Below, in pieces: positions 52,479 to 60,508 of a stretch of 64,000 nucleotides of DNA. The notes beneath the pieces were generated by a model. It did not search any database. It was given only the letters and a program-made list of their open reading frames with translations, and had not been told where the DNA came from. The stretch lies in assembly GCA_019694335.1 (NCBI GenBank), contig JAIBCD010000008.1, positions 1-64,000 on the forward strand, in the 5' to 3' direction. Position 1 is the stretch's first letter. Each line of letters starts with the position of its first letter. Source of the stretch: Rhodospirillaceae bacterium. GTDB taxonomy: Bacteria; Pseudomonadota; Alphaproteobacteria; Rhodospirillales; Rhodospirillaceae. Position numbers and translations under genes: made by a program.

Positions 52479-53228
52479 TCAGGCGGCGGATTGAATTTCC
52501 GAAAAGCCCTTAAGATGGGGCTTTGAACTTGCGTGGGCTAGGACGAAATCTTTCAAGTTGCTCTCGCTTGCTTTGAATTCGGTATCCGTAAGCCGGCCCC
52601 GAAATAATTCGTACCGCAGCCAAATTTGATAGGTATTCAACACATCTGTTTCGCAATAGTCGGCGATCTCTTTGATCCGGCCATTCTGAAAATAGGTCGC
52701 CACCTCGCTTCCATCTATCTCTGCCGGTTTACCGGAGAGCCCGAGCGCAATGCTAATCTCGTGCATTGTGGCCTTGCCGTTGGGCGTGAACGATGCCAGA
52801 GCATCACAAAGGTCGAGCGCGTCATCGGAATAGCGATTGAAGTAAGGCCTGGCCGACAAACCTGGCGCAGAAACCCCATTAATCATTGCGCGATACCTAA
52901 TAACCGGAAGATCAAAGCTGTGACCGTTAAAGGTCACCAGTTGAGGATGCAGCTGAGCAATACGGTCAACGAAAGCGGTGATAAGCGCTTTTTCTGTGCG
53001 CTCGCCGATATGCGGGGCACCGATAGCATCCACCGTCCAGACATCGGTTTCTCTGTGCGCGATAAGCGCTCCAATGCACACGATGGAATGATACGGAAGC
53101 TTTGGAAATTTCGCCCCTAATGCTTCTCGAATTGTTTGATCATCCTTGCCCGCGAGATCGTTTGCAGCGCCCCAACGGGCGAGATCCGGAACGGTCTCGA
53201 TATCCCAAACGATCACATACTGAACCAT
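52479..53228 (-). CDS. Predicted 3'-5' exonuclease, PolB-exonuclease-like
   Basis: This 249-aa DEDD-superfamily nuclease matches the family of predicted exonucleases related to the proofreading domain of DNA polymerase B. Exo I is WDIETVPDL (D9, E11), Exo II is VTFNGHSFDLPVI (D106), and Exo III is DYCETDVLNTY (D195). It would degrade DNA or RNA from 3' ends. It starts 15 bp after the XRE regulator gene with a strong AGGGGG site, so both are co-transcribed away from CBASS. Whether it takes part in defence is unknown. Confidence 0.85.
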   Translation of the reverse strand: MVQYVIVWDIETVPDLARWGAANDLAGKDDQTIREALGAKFPKLPYHSIVCIGALIAHRETDVWTVDAIGAPHIGERTEKALITAFVDRIAQLHPQLVTFNGHSFDLPVIRYRAMINGVSAPGLSARPYFNRYSDDALDLCDALASFTPNGKATMHEISIALGLSGKPAEIDGSEVATYFQNGRIKEIADYCETDVLNTYQIWLRYELFRGRLTDTEFKASESNLKDFVLAHASSKPHLKGFSEIQSAA

Positions 53229-53243
53229 TATCGCCCCCTAGTT

Positions 53244-54032
53244 TCAAAAAGGGATCACGTCGTCATACCATTCCAACCAACTGTCATCGACTTTTTCACC
53301 AACCTCCTTGCGTCGTTTTAGAAAGTTGATGGCCTCTGGTATGGACAGGCCTTCATTTATTGGCCATGCAATATCTCTTTGATCACTCTTGGAAAAAACG
53401 ACGAGCAAGATCATATCGGTCTCGATAAACCACACTTCGCGCATTTCGCCGTATGGATCAGGATGGCGAAAATCAGAGCGGCGCCTGGGGTAAAGTCCGG
53501 CAAAAATGTGAATGCCGCTCGCCGCCAACGTCGAAAACCGCTCGCCGATCTTGCCCATCATCTTCACTCGACCGGACGCGAGGCGAATATCTGACAAGTT
53601 GTCTTCGTCCCGTTTCGACTGGCGCACCTCTCCCACGCTTTCGATGAGCTCTGAAATTTCATTTGCGGTTTTTTCATTCAGGTCGAAATCACATTCGACT
53701 TCTATTCGAGGCAAGGTGGCCTCAGTAGCGCGATCAATGAGCATTGCAGCGCGCGGTATAGCCACCAGACGGAGCACCTTGGAAGGCGCAGGAACTCGAC
53801 CCTCGCTTTCGTGCGATCCACCTGCCGGAAGCGTTACTTCAGCTTCCGGCACTTTTAGCGCCTGAGCGATTGCGTTCAGGGAGCGGGCACGAATTGGTTC
53901 CCCCCGCTCGGCGCGCTCCAATGTCCGGAGGGCGATTTCGGGGTTGCGGGCCAACAGCTCTTTTCTCGTGGAAAATCCCTTCCGATTTCGAAGTTCGATC
54001 AGTTTCTTGCCGTCTGGTTTCACGGTGCCCAT
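53244..54032 (-). CDS. XRE-type transcriptional regulator with an unknown C-terminal domain
   Basis: This 262-aa protein has an N-terminal Cro/C1-type helix-turn-helix (KLIELRNRKGFSTRKELLARNPEIALRTLERAERGEPIRARSLNAIAQAL, residues about 10-58). A linker and a C-terminal alpha/beta region without recognised family follow (VECDFDLNEKTANEISELIESVGEVRQ ... EVWFIETDMILLVVFSKSDQRDI). The C-terminal part could sense a ligand. It diverges from the CBASS cyclase gene and is followed by the exonuclease gene. Five phased CCGCCA-type repeats lie 44-92 bp upstream of its start and are candidate binding sites. Confidence 0.82.
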   Translation of the reverse strand: MGTVKPDGKKLIELRNRKGFSTRKELLARNPEIALRTLERAERGEPIRARSLNAIAQALKVPEAEVTLPAGGSHESEGRVPAPSKVLRLVAIPRAAMLIDRATEATLPRIEVECDFDLNEKTANEISELIESVGEVRQSKRDEDNLSDIRLASGRVKMMGKIGERFSTLAASGIHIFAGLYPRRRSDFRHPDPYGEMREVWFIETDMILLVVFSKSDQRDIAWPINEGLSIPEAINFLKRRKEVGEKVDDSWLEWYDDVIPF

Positions 54033-54075
54033 GGCGTTGCTCCAGTTGAATGTTGGGGGTTATACAGGGCGCAAA

Positions 54076-54124
54076 CCGCCAACGCACCGCCAATAATCCG
54101 CGATTAACCGCCAGACCACCGCCA
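54076..54124. promoter_or_regulatory. Five phased CCGCCA repeats in the regulator/CBASS divergent region
   Basis: CCGCCA occurs at 54076, 54087, 54108 and 54119, and CCGCGA at 54098. The steps are 11, 11, 10 and 11 bp, about one helical turn each, with A/T-rich 4-5 bp spacers. The array lies between the divergent starts of the XRE gene (54032) and the CD-NTase gene (54366). A cooperative operator for the XRE protein is inferred. Confidence 0.6.
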
Positions 54125-54365
54125 GTTCTTCTGACCCGACTTGGAGCTGCTGAGCGCGGGACGTATCACTGATAGCTTGCAACTCGCGGTAGGGCACACC
54201 ATATGCGGGTGGATACGGCCTCTCGGACAGATCGCGTAGTCGGTCATCTTGGCGTGCTGTTTCGAACGGCGCGCCCCACCCCGCTCGGGCCGCACGACTT
54301 TCAGGGGCGGATCACCGAGCGCGCGGCGTCCACCGCCGACAGCTCCAACACAGCAGTGCTGAGCG
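54125..54365. other. Leader region of the CBASS operon
   Basis: There are 240 bp between the phased repeats and the cyclase start. It is G/C-rich and without a supported gene. No clear -35/-10 pair or strong ribosome site before 54366 was recognised. Confidence 0.4.
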
Positions 54366-55802
54366 ATGAAACTGACCGCACATTTCGAAAAGTTCCTTGA
54401 AGAAGAAGTGAACCTGAACAAGTCGCGGATAAAAACGCTCGTTGATAAGACGAACACGATTTCCGAATTCATCTCAAATAGCGACTGGGGCCCGAAGCAG
54501 CTGGGATTTTCGGCGCAAGGTTCATGGGCGCACAAGACGATCATCAAGCCGCCGGGTTCGGCGGGGTACGATGCCGATCTTCTCGCGTATGTAAGCCCGG
54601 TAATTGGTTGGACGCCGAAGGACTACGTATTGAACCTGCGTCGCGTCTTCCTAGCATCAAAGACTTATGAGGACAAAGTTTCCTTAGGAAACAGATGCGT
54701 AATCATTAGCTATCCGAACGATTTCAGTCTCGACCTGGTCCCATGCGTCGTTGACCGCGTGGCAAGACCTTCGCGGTTCGAGGTCTGTAACCGCACTGAC
54801 GAAAAATTCGAACCTACCAATTCTGAGATGTTCACCCGATGGCTTGAACAGCGCAATGCTTGGTGCGGTAACAACCGATTGCGCGAGGTGTTACGACTTC
54901 TCAAGTATCTCCGGGACGTCAAGACAACATTCAGCTGTAAATCTGTCCTGCTAACGACTTTGGTCGCAGGGACCGTTACAGCCAACGACGCCATGTCTCC
55001 GGCATTCGCCGACCCAGCGACCAGCTTGAAAACTTTGGTCAACAGGCTCGATCAATACCTTCAGGCCCGTCCGCGATTACACAAGGTAACAAACCCCGTT
55101 TTGCCCTGTGAGGATTTCGTTCGACATTGGGATGACGAGAAGTACGAAAACTTCCGCGACATGGTCCACAAATACAGTGGCTGGATAGATGATGCGTTCA
55201 ACGACGGCGTTGAAAGCTCCAGCATAACAAAATGGCGCCGCTTGTTCGGCGATGAGTTTGCGCGCGGCACGGATATTGCCGAAGCCGCCATCTCCGAAGC
55301 CACTCTGCCCGCTATTACGAAAAGTTTCACAGCCCGAGATGCTGTAGATGCTGTGATAACAATGGGCCGAGCAATACTCGCCCAAGTGCCGCGCACACTC
55401 CCGTGGGTAAAGCCAGCGCCTTTTAAAATTGTCACTCAGCAGCTGGCCGGCGTCTCGATCCGCGCGACGCGGTATGATCGACGCGACGGGAACCCACTGG
55501 GGGCTATCACTTCTGGGTCTGTTGTTCCAAAGCACACGCAAATATTATTCGAAGCGTTGGCATCGAACGGTGTTCCGTTAATTGCCCGGGACTTTGTCGT
55601 ACAATGGCGCGTCGTAAATACTGACCGGGACGCGCTTACAGCCCACGCGCTTCGGGGTGGTTTTTACTCCTCACACAAGCCCGGCCGACGATGGGAAACT
55701 GCGGAATATCGCGGCGTCCATTGGATAGAAGCGTTCGTATTGCGAAAGCGTGACAATATGTGCGTCGGGTACAGTGATCGCTTCTTCGTCATAATCGAGT
55801 GA
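54366..55802 (+). CDS. CBASS nucleotidyltransferase (CD-NTase) with AGS-C-like sensor domain
   Basis: This 478-aa cGAS/DncV-like enzyme should make a cyclic oligonucleotide signal on phage infection. The Pol-beta-type active site is complete: QGSWAHKT (G52, S53), YDADLLAYV (D69, D71) and FSLDLVPCV (D123). A helical OAS1-C-like part follows at about 140-320. The C-terminal 95 residues (PKHTQILFEALASNGVPLIARDFVVQWRVVNTD ... RWETAEYRGVHWIEAFVLRKRDNMCVGYSDRFFV) match the AGS-C sensor domain linked to SMODS cyclases. The gene is followed 6 bp later by the effector. The clade and nucleotide product cannot be assigned by eye. Confidence 0.88.
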   Translation: MKLTAHFEKFLEEEVNLNKSRIKTLVDKTNTISEFISNSDWGPKQLGFSAQGSWAHKTIIKPPGSAGYDADLLAYVSPVIGWTPKDYVLNLRRVFLASKTYEDKVSLGNRCVIISYPNDFSLDLVPCVVDRVARPSRFEVCNRTDEKFEPTNSEMFTRWLEQRNAWCGNNRLREVLRLLKYLRDVKTTFSCKSVLLTTLVAGTVTANDAMSPAFADPATSLKTLVNRLDQYLQARPRLHKVTNPVLPCEDFVRHWDDEKYENFRDMVHKYSGWIDDAFNDGVESSSITKWRRLFGDEFARGTDIAEAAISEATLPAITKSFTARDAVDAVITMGRAILAQVPRTLPWVKPAPFKIVTQQLAGVSIRATRYDRRDGNPLGAITSGSVVPKHTQILFEALASNGVPLIARDFVVQWRVVNTDRDALTAHALRGGFYSSHKPGRRWETAEYRGVHWIEAFVLRKRDNMCVGYSDRFFVIIE

Positions 55803-55808
55803 AACAAG

Positions 55809-56915
55809 ATGGTATCGGTGAAAACTAGGGCCGTCCTATGGGCGCGGGGCGCTGGACGCTGCTACTATTGCAACCGTTCGCTCATTGGCGACTATGAAAG
55901 CGGAAATGAGGACGGGAATTTCGGCTTCGTTGCGCACATTGTCGCCGATACGCCAGGCGGCCCGCGCGGCGACCGCGTCAGATCTTCGCTGTTAAGCGAC
56001 AGCGCAGCGAACCTGATGCTCTTATGTTACCCGCACCATAAGCTGGTCGATGTAGACGAACTCGCAAATTATCCAGAAGCGCGGCTATTAGAGATGAAGA
56101 CCGCGCACGAGGATCGCGTGCGCATTGTCACCGACTTGGCACCAGATCGAGCATCTCACGTCCTGCGTTATGGCGCGAAAGTTGGTGATCACAATTCTCT
56201 CGTTGCCTATGGCCGCGTTAAGGATGCCATGATGCCACGCCGGTATCCGGCCAACGGTTCATCAATTGGGATTGAGATTATCGGCAGCGTCCTGACGGAT
56301 GGGGAAGACCAATTTTGGAGTGTCGAGCCCACTAATCTTAGTCGTCAGTTTAACACCTTGGTTAAGTCGCGCATCGAAGCTCGCGATATCGCTCACCTCT
56401 CTGTATTCGCTTTAGCGCCGATCCCGCTCTTGGTTCAGCTAGGGGCACTGTTGGGCGACATTACGCCAGCCGACATCTACCAGCTGCATAGAGAGCCAGC
56501 AGGGTGGAATTGGGCAGAAGATGGAAATCGGATCGAGTTTTTACTGCGCCGCCCGACGGCAATTCATAAAAATGTTGCGTTGAAACTGGCCATCAGCGCT
56601 GACATTACCGATCGACGCGTCGTGGAGGTGATGGGCGAGGACGTATCGATCTGGGGGCTCGGAGTGAAATGTCCAGGTAATGACGTAATGCGCAACTCGG
56701 CCGATTTGGTCGAATTTCGGCGGCTGATACGCTCGATTTATAACGATATTAAGACCACCCATGGCGAAGACGCGCTTATACACGTTTTTCCGGCGATACC
56801 CGTATCGTGTGCTGTGGAATTAGGCCGCGTTCGAATGCCTAAAGCGGATTTGCCCTTAAGAGTTTACGACCAGACAGCTGGAGCTGGGTTCAGACCGCGA
56901 TTGACCGTACCGTAA
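55809..56915 (+). CDS. cap5: Cap5-like HNH-SAVED CBASS effector nuclease
   Basis: This 368-aa effector has an N-terminal HNH endonuclease: CYYCNRSL (C18, C21), FVAHIVADTPGGPRGD (H43), and NLMLLCYPHHKLVD (N68, C73, H76, H77). The rest, from about residue 135, forms a SAVED domain (IGIEIIGSVLTDGEDQFWSV, FALAPIPLLVQLGALLGDITPADIYQLHREP, VFPAIPVSCAVELGRVRMP), which binds cyclic oligonucleotides in Cap5. Known Cap5 proteins degrade double-stranded DNA once the SAVED domain binds its ligand. It is directly downstream of the cyclase, and no Cap2/Cap3 or HORMA/TRIP13 genes are present. Confidence 0.88.
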   Translation: MVSVKTRAVLWARGAGRCYYCNRSLIGDYESGNEDGNFGFVAHIVADTPGGPRGDRVRSSLLSDSAANLMLLCYPHHKLVDVDELANYPEARLLEMKTAHEDRVRIVTDLAPDRASHVLRYGAKVGDHNSLVAYGRVKDAMMPRRYPANGSSIGIEIIGSVLTDGEDQFWSVEPTNLSRQFNTLVKSRIEARDIAHLSVFALAPIPLLVQLGALLGDITPADIYQLHREPAGWNWAEDGNRIEFLLRRPTAIHKNVALKLAISADITDRRVVEVMGEDVSIWGLGVKCPGNDVMRNSADLVEFRRLIRSIYNDIKTTHGEDALIHVFPAIPVSCAVELGRVRMPKADLPLRVYDQTAGAGFRPRLTVP

Positions 56916-56975
56916 GCCCATCCCGCGAAGGGCGAGAACGCTAAACGCATTTTTTTCCGATGCATGACGTGTGGA

Positions 56976-56995
56976 TTTGCAAACGATTGCAAGCG
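56976..56995 (+). repeat. Semi-palindromic repeat, right copy
   Basis: TTTGCAAACGATTGCAAGCG is a direct repeat of 52407-52426 with two mismatches. It lies 60 bp after the cap5 stop and is the last island-like feature. Confidence 0.7.
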
Positions 56996-57058
56996 CCGGA
57001 GGGCTTGGCGATATCTTTCCTCCCACGCATAATGATTACGCGCGTTTTAGCGTGATCC

Positions 57059-57103
57059 GCCAGCGGTTCTCTTTTCCGCCTCTGCTGGCACGCCCTTTTT
57101 TTT
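57059..57103 (+). terminator. Possible terminator at the island right end
   Basis: GCCAGC/GCTGGC outer arms and GCGG/CCGC inner arms are followed by CCCTTTTTTTTG. It could end CBASS transcription about 150 bp after cap5. Confidence 0.45.
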
Positions 57104-57120
57104 GCGAGCGAGGCGAGGTG

Positions 57121-58737
57121 CTAGCTTGCCCGCCGCAGCGCCTGGCACACCGTGTCCATCACTTTGATGCGAGCGAATTTCTTGTCGTTGCCTTCGACCA
57201 AGGTCCACGGGGCTAATTCCGTGCTTGTCCTGGCCACCATTTCGTCGACCGCAACCGAATACTCGTTCCATTTCTCGCGGTTGCGCCAATCCTCGGCGGT
57301 CAGCTTCCACTTCTTATAGGATATGGTTTCGCGCTCCTTAAACCGCCGGAATTGCTCGTCTTTTGAAATGTGTATCCAGAACTTCACGACCACGAGCCCG
57401 CGCGAAGTCAGCTGGCGCTCGAAATCGACGATTTCGTCGTAAGCCCGCATCCACTCACCGGGCTGCGCAAAGCCCTCCACGCGCTCGACGAGAACGCGCC
57501 CATACCAACTGCGGTCGAAGATCGTAAGTCTTCCGGCTTGGGGAAGATGTTTCCAAAAGCGCCAAAGGTAATGTTGTGCCCGCTCCTCCTCCGATGGCGC
57601 AGCCACTTGAATTACGCGGTAGTCGCGCGCGTCCATGGAGGCCGTGAGGCGCCGGATGGCGCCGCCCTTCCCGGCCGCGTCCGGTCCTTCAAAAAGTATG
57701 ATGGCCGATTTTCCGGCGAAGTGCTGCCGCCGGAATCTCATCCCCAGATCGGCGCGGCGTTCTTTCAGTTCGCGTTGATACTCCTCGGTTCCAAGATGCA
57801 ATGAAAGGTCAAGCCGATCCAGTATCAGTCCGCTCCCGGCGCCGGTTTGCGCGCCCGGTGACGACGGCTTTTTCGCCGCTGCCGCTTGCGACTGCCTTTC
57901 CAGCTTTTTCAAGTTGGCGGAAATATCGGTAAGGCGGTCGCGCCTGATCCGATCCATGATTTGCGCGGCTTTCAAGACCTGCCGGCGCCTCTTGCGCCGA
58001 GCTTTGATATGGGCCGTCAGCGCGTCCCGAACTGTCTTCAATATGGTCAATGCACGGCGGCGCGGGTCGTTGCCATCCACGCGAATCCACCGTCCGTCGC
58101 CTGCGTCTGTGTAGTTCGCCGCGCGCTCGTGTGCCTTCCGCAGCTTACTGTGCTGTTTGAGGTGCTGCCAATCGAGGTCGCCGACGCGCCAGGAATTGGC
58201 ATTGTCCTTTTCAAGCGCCTTCATGCGCTTTTTCAGCGCGGCCTTGTCCATGTGCAGCCAGAATTTCAATATTAAGGTGCCGTCGGCCGCGAGCGTTCTT
58301 TCAAACGCACGCACCTCGTCGAGGGCGCGGAAAAATTTCCGCCTGCCGATCTCGCCGTTGGCAAGGTCGTGAACCGGTTTGTGATACCAACTGCCGGCGA
58401 AAAGTCCGATCTGCCCCTTCGGCGGCAGGTCGCGCCAATAACGCCAGTACTCGGGCCGCTGCGACTCCTCGGCCGTTGGCGGCCCATATGCGCGCGTAAT
58501 GATCCACCTGGGATCCAGCCACTCGGCGATGAGGTTCAGGGATTCGTTCTTGCCCGCCATCGCCGAACCCACGAACAGGAGCAGGACGGAAAAATCTTCC
58601 GCCTTCAATTGATCCTGTAGGCCGAGTAATTGCGTACGCAACGGCTTGGCCAGCTTGTCGAAGCGTGCGCGAGTTAGATCCTGCGTGAGTTGCACCGGAC
58701 GGCGGCGGGCGGTCTTCTTCGGGCTGGTCTTCGGCAT
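57121..58737 (-). CDS. Polyphosphate kinase 2, two-domain (polyphosphate:AMP phosphotransferase type)
   Basis: The 538-aa protein has two fused PPK2 domains. The C-terminal one is canonical, with Walker A EGPDAAGKGG (350-359) and the FDRSWYGR lid/Walker B motif. The N-terminal one is degenerate: GSAMAGKNE at 57-65, and FAGSWYHK in place of FDRSWYGR, so the key aspartate is missing. Two-domain (class II) PPK2 proteins phosphorylate AMP to ADP with polyphosphate, using the C-terminal site. It is the first core-like gene after the island. Confidence 0.88.
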   Translation of the reverse strand: MPKTSPKKTARRRPVQLTQDLTRARFDKLAKPLRTQLLGLQDQLKAEDFSVLLLFVGSAMAGKNESLNLIAEWLDPRWIITRAYGPPTAEESQRPEYWRYWRDLPPKGQIGLFAGSWYHKPVHDLANGEIGRRKFFRALDEVRAFERTLAADGTLILKFWLHMDKAALKKRMKALEKDNANSWRVGDLDWQHLKQHSKLRKAHERAANYTDAGDGRWIRVDGNDPRRRALTILKTVRDALTAHIKARRKRRRQVLKAAQIMDRIRRDRLTDISANLKKLERQSQAAAAKKPSSPGAQTGAGSGLILDRLDLSLHLGTEEYQRELKERRADLGMRFRRQHFAGKSAIILFEGPDAAGKGGAIRRLTASMDARDYRVIQVAAPSEEERAQHYLWRFWKHLPQAGRLTIFDRSWYGRVLVERVEGFAQPGEWMRAYDEIVDFERQLTSRGLVVVKFWIHISKDEQFRRFKERETISYKKWKLTAEDWRNREKWNEYSVAVDEMVARTSTELAPWTLVEGNDKKFARIKVMDTVCQALRRAS

Positions 58738-58812
58738 TGTGCGTCGTTAAATCCCGCATGAGAATTTCGTTTAACAACCGGTCACAACTTCGACCGCCCT
58801 CGGAAATTGCAA

Positions 58813-59061
58813 TCAAAGGAACATATTCCGCGGCTTCCAACCGCCCTCGTGCTTGGTGAACTCATCCTGCATCAAACGGTGCGCTTTCTGAATTGAGTGC
58901 AACAGGTCGTCGAGGTGAGCGGCGGGAAACTTGGGACCAAAGTTGATCCAGTCCTCTCGCGCCTTGATGGTGATTTGAACCGTGACCTGGTTGGCGTCGG
59001 AGGAATCGCCGGTTCCGGGTTCAATTTTCCACCCGAACCAATTGCTGGTGCTCTGGAACAT
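58813..59061 (-). CDS. Small unknown protein
   Basis: This 82-aa acidic-to-neutral protein has MFQSTSNWFGWKIEPGTGDSSDANQVTVQITIKAREDWINFGPKFPAAHLDDLLHSIQKAHRLMQDEF. A beta-strand region followed by an amphipathic helix suggests a small alpha/beta fold. No family is recognised. It is 75 bp upstream of the PPK2 gene on the same strand, so they could be co-transcribed. Confidence 0.5.
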   Translation of the reverse strand: MFQSTSNWFGWKIEPGTGDSSDANQVTVQITIKAREDWINFGPKFPAAHLDDLLHSIQKAHRLMQDEFTKHEGGWKPRNMFL

Positions 59062-59396
59062 CGTTCAGACCCCCCATTTTCCAGGGCAAATTACTGCCGG
59101 GCCAAGGTCTCGACCTTGATTCCAATCAAGAGTCATGCGATGCCGGCGAAGCATCACAGGAAGCCATGGGCCGAAGCTTCCCAGGTCACACCTGAGCGAA
59201 ATCATGAGGCGATGGTCGCCGGGACACTGATCTCGACTGACGCCAGTCCTTCAACGCAATTCGTAGTGTCCAAGCGTCCATGCTGTCGTCACGCAAGGCA
59301 CGCCTCTTTTCATCACGGGCGACGAAACGGAGAACCGGATTGTTTGGCCCCAATGTTGGGCTAGTTCGTCTTTCCAACGCGAACAAGGCAGCTTAG
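59062..59396. other. Intergenic region, nothing recognised
   Basis: There are 335 bp between divergent genes. Short open frames exist on both strands, but none has a recognisable product or convincing start. The promoters of both neighbours should be here. Confidence 0.4.
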
Positions 59397-60287
59397 ATGA
59401 GGATAGTCGTAACCGGCAGCTCTGGCCGTGTTGGCCGGGCCATCTCCAGCGCACTCCATGGGCAGCACGAGGTCGTGGGCATCGACCGTACCGTCTTCTC
59501 GACCACGAAGCTCGTCGGTGATTTCGTGGACAGGGCTTTTCTGGAACGAGCGCTGGATGGCGTTGACGCTGTCATTCACACGGCGGCACTCCACTCGCCG
59601 CACGTGAGCGTAATATCCGATGAGGAATTCAAACGCATCAATGTTGACGGAACCCGCCTGCTTGCCGAGACCGCCAAAAACCTGGGTATTCGCCGGTTCG
59701 TCTTTACGAGCACGACCGCGCTCTACGGCAAGGCGATTGCGGAAGGCGCCTGCACTTGGGTCGACGAACGAACCTTGCCCCAACCCAAGTCCATCTATCA
59801 TCGCACAAAGCTTGCGGCGGAAAGCTTCCTGACGGAAGTGGCGGGCGATGACTTTGTCGTTCGCATACTGCGGATGTCGCGATGTTTCCCAGAGCCCGCG
59901 CACGAAATGGCGGCCTATCGCCTTCATCGAGGCATCGATGTGCGCGATGTTGCCGACGCTCACGTTCTTGCGCTTTACGGCGGCGTGTCCAAACTCGAAA
60001 CCTACGTGATTTCGGGCACCACCCCTTTTGAGCCCGGGGATTGTCCCGACCTGGCGCAGAACCTGGAGCGCGTGCTCAACCGTCGCGCGCCCGAGGCGCT
60101 CGAGATGTTTCGACGCCGGGGCTGGAAACTTCCGGGTTCTATAGATCGCGTCTACTCGCCCAAAAAGGCCGAACGCGATTTGGGGTGGAAAAGTCGATAT
60201 GGCAGCAGCGAGGTAGCGGCTCAACTGGATCGGCGAAGTCTGGAAGTTTTGCCGGTCGATGCTCGCATGACTATGCGCCCCGAATAA
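59397..60287 (+). CDS. NAD-dependent epimerase/dehydratase (extended SDR)
   Basis: This 296-aa extended short-chain dehydrogenase has a cofactor loop GSSGRVGRAI (GxxGxxG, residue 7 on) and HTAALHSPH in the expected place after strand 4. The catalytic region has TSTTALYGKAI, and the active-site YHRTK supplies tyrosine and lysine. The DVRDVADAHVLAL segment is typical of sugar-nucleotide epimerases. The substrate is unknown. The gene stands alone. Confidence 0.82.
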   Translation: MRIVVTGSSGRVGRAISSALHGQHEVVGIDRTVFSTTKLVGDFVDRAFLERALDGVDAVIHTAALHSPHVSVISDEEFKRINVDGTRLLAETAKNLGIRRFVFTSTTALYGKAIAEGACTWVDERTLPQPKSIYHRTKLAAESFLTEVAGDDFVVRILRMSRCFPEPAHEMAAYRLHRGIDVRDVADAHVLALYGGVSKLETYVISGTTPFEPGDCPDLAQNLERVLNRRAPEALEMFRRRGWKLPGSIDRVYSPKKAERDLGWKSRYGSSEVAAQLDRRSLEVLPVDARMTMRPE

Positions 60288-60508
60288 ATCTGGCCGGCCA
60301 CGGGAAATCGGGGGCGCGCCGCGTATTGCATCGTATTTGATTTCAGCATGTGCAAGCCGCCCATCATTGAATCTCTTTTCGGTCTGGTGGAACGCCGCAT
60401 CTAGTACTATTGAACTTCCACGATTTTGATCGCCAGACCCCTAGGAGATAGCGAACACCAGCAATGGATGGGGGACTGGCGTAGCACCGTATGAACTGAG
60501 GTAGACCT

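Larger units (their letters stand above)
46666..56995. mobile_element. Genomic island at tRNA-Arg(CCT), carrying CBASS
   Basis: The segment starts at the tRNA with a recombinase gene pointing into it. It contains two serine recombinases, several genes without known families, a nuclease-regulator pair and a CBASS system. It is visibly richer in A/T than both flanks, while core-like genes resume at 57121. The right border is inferred: the last island feature is the semi-palindromic repeat at 56976-56995. No second copy of the tRNA 3' end was found by eye. Confidence 0.65.

Noticed and set aside
54104-54547. Minus-strand frame overlapping the start of the CBASS cyclase
   Set aside because: It overlaps the phased repeats and the cyclase N terminus, and has no recognisable domain.
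56971-57216. Plus-strand frame between cap5 and the PPK2 gene as a third CBASS gene
   Set aside because: It starts inside the semi-palindromic repeat, runs antisense into the PPK2 gene end and shows no domain.
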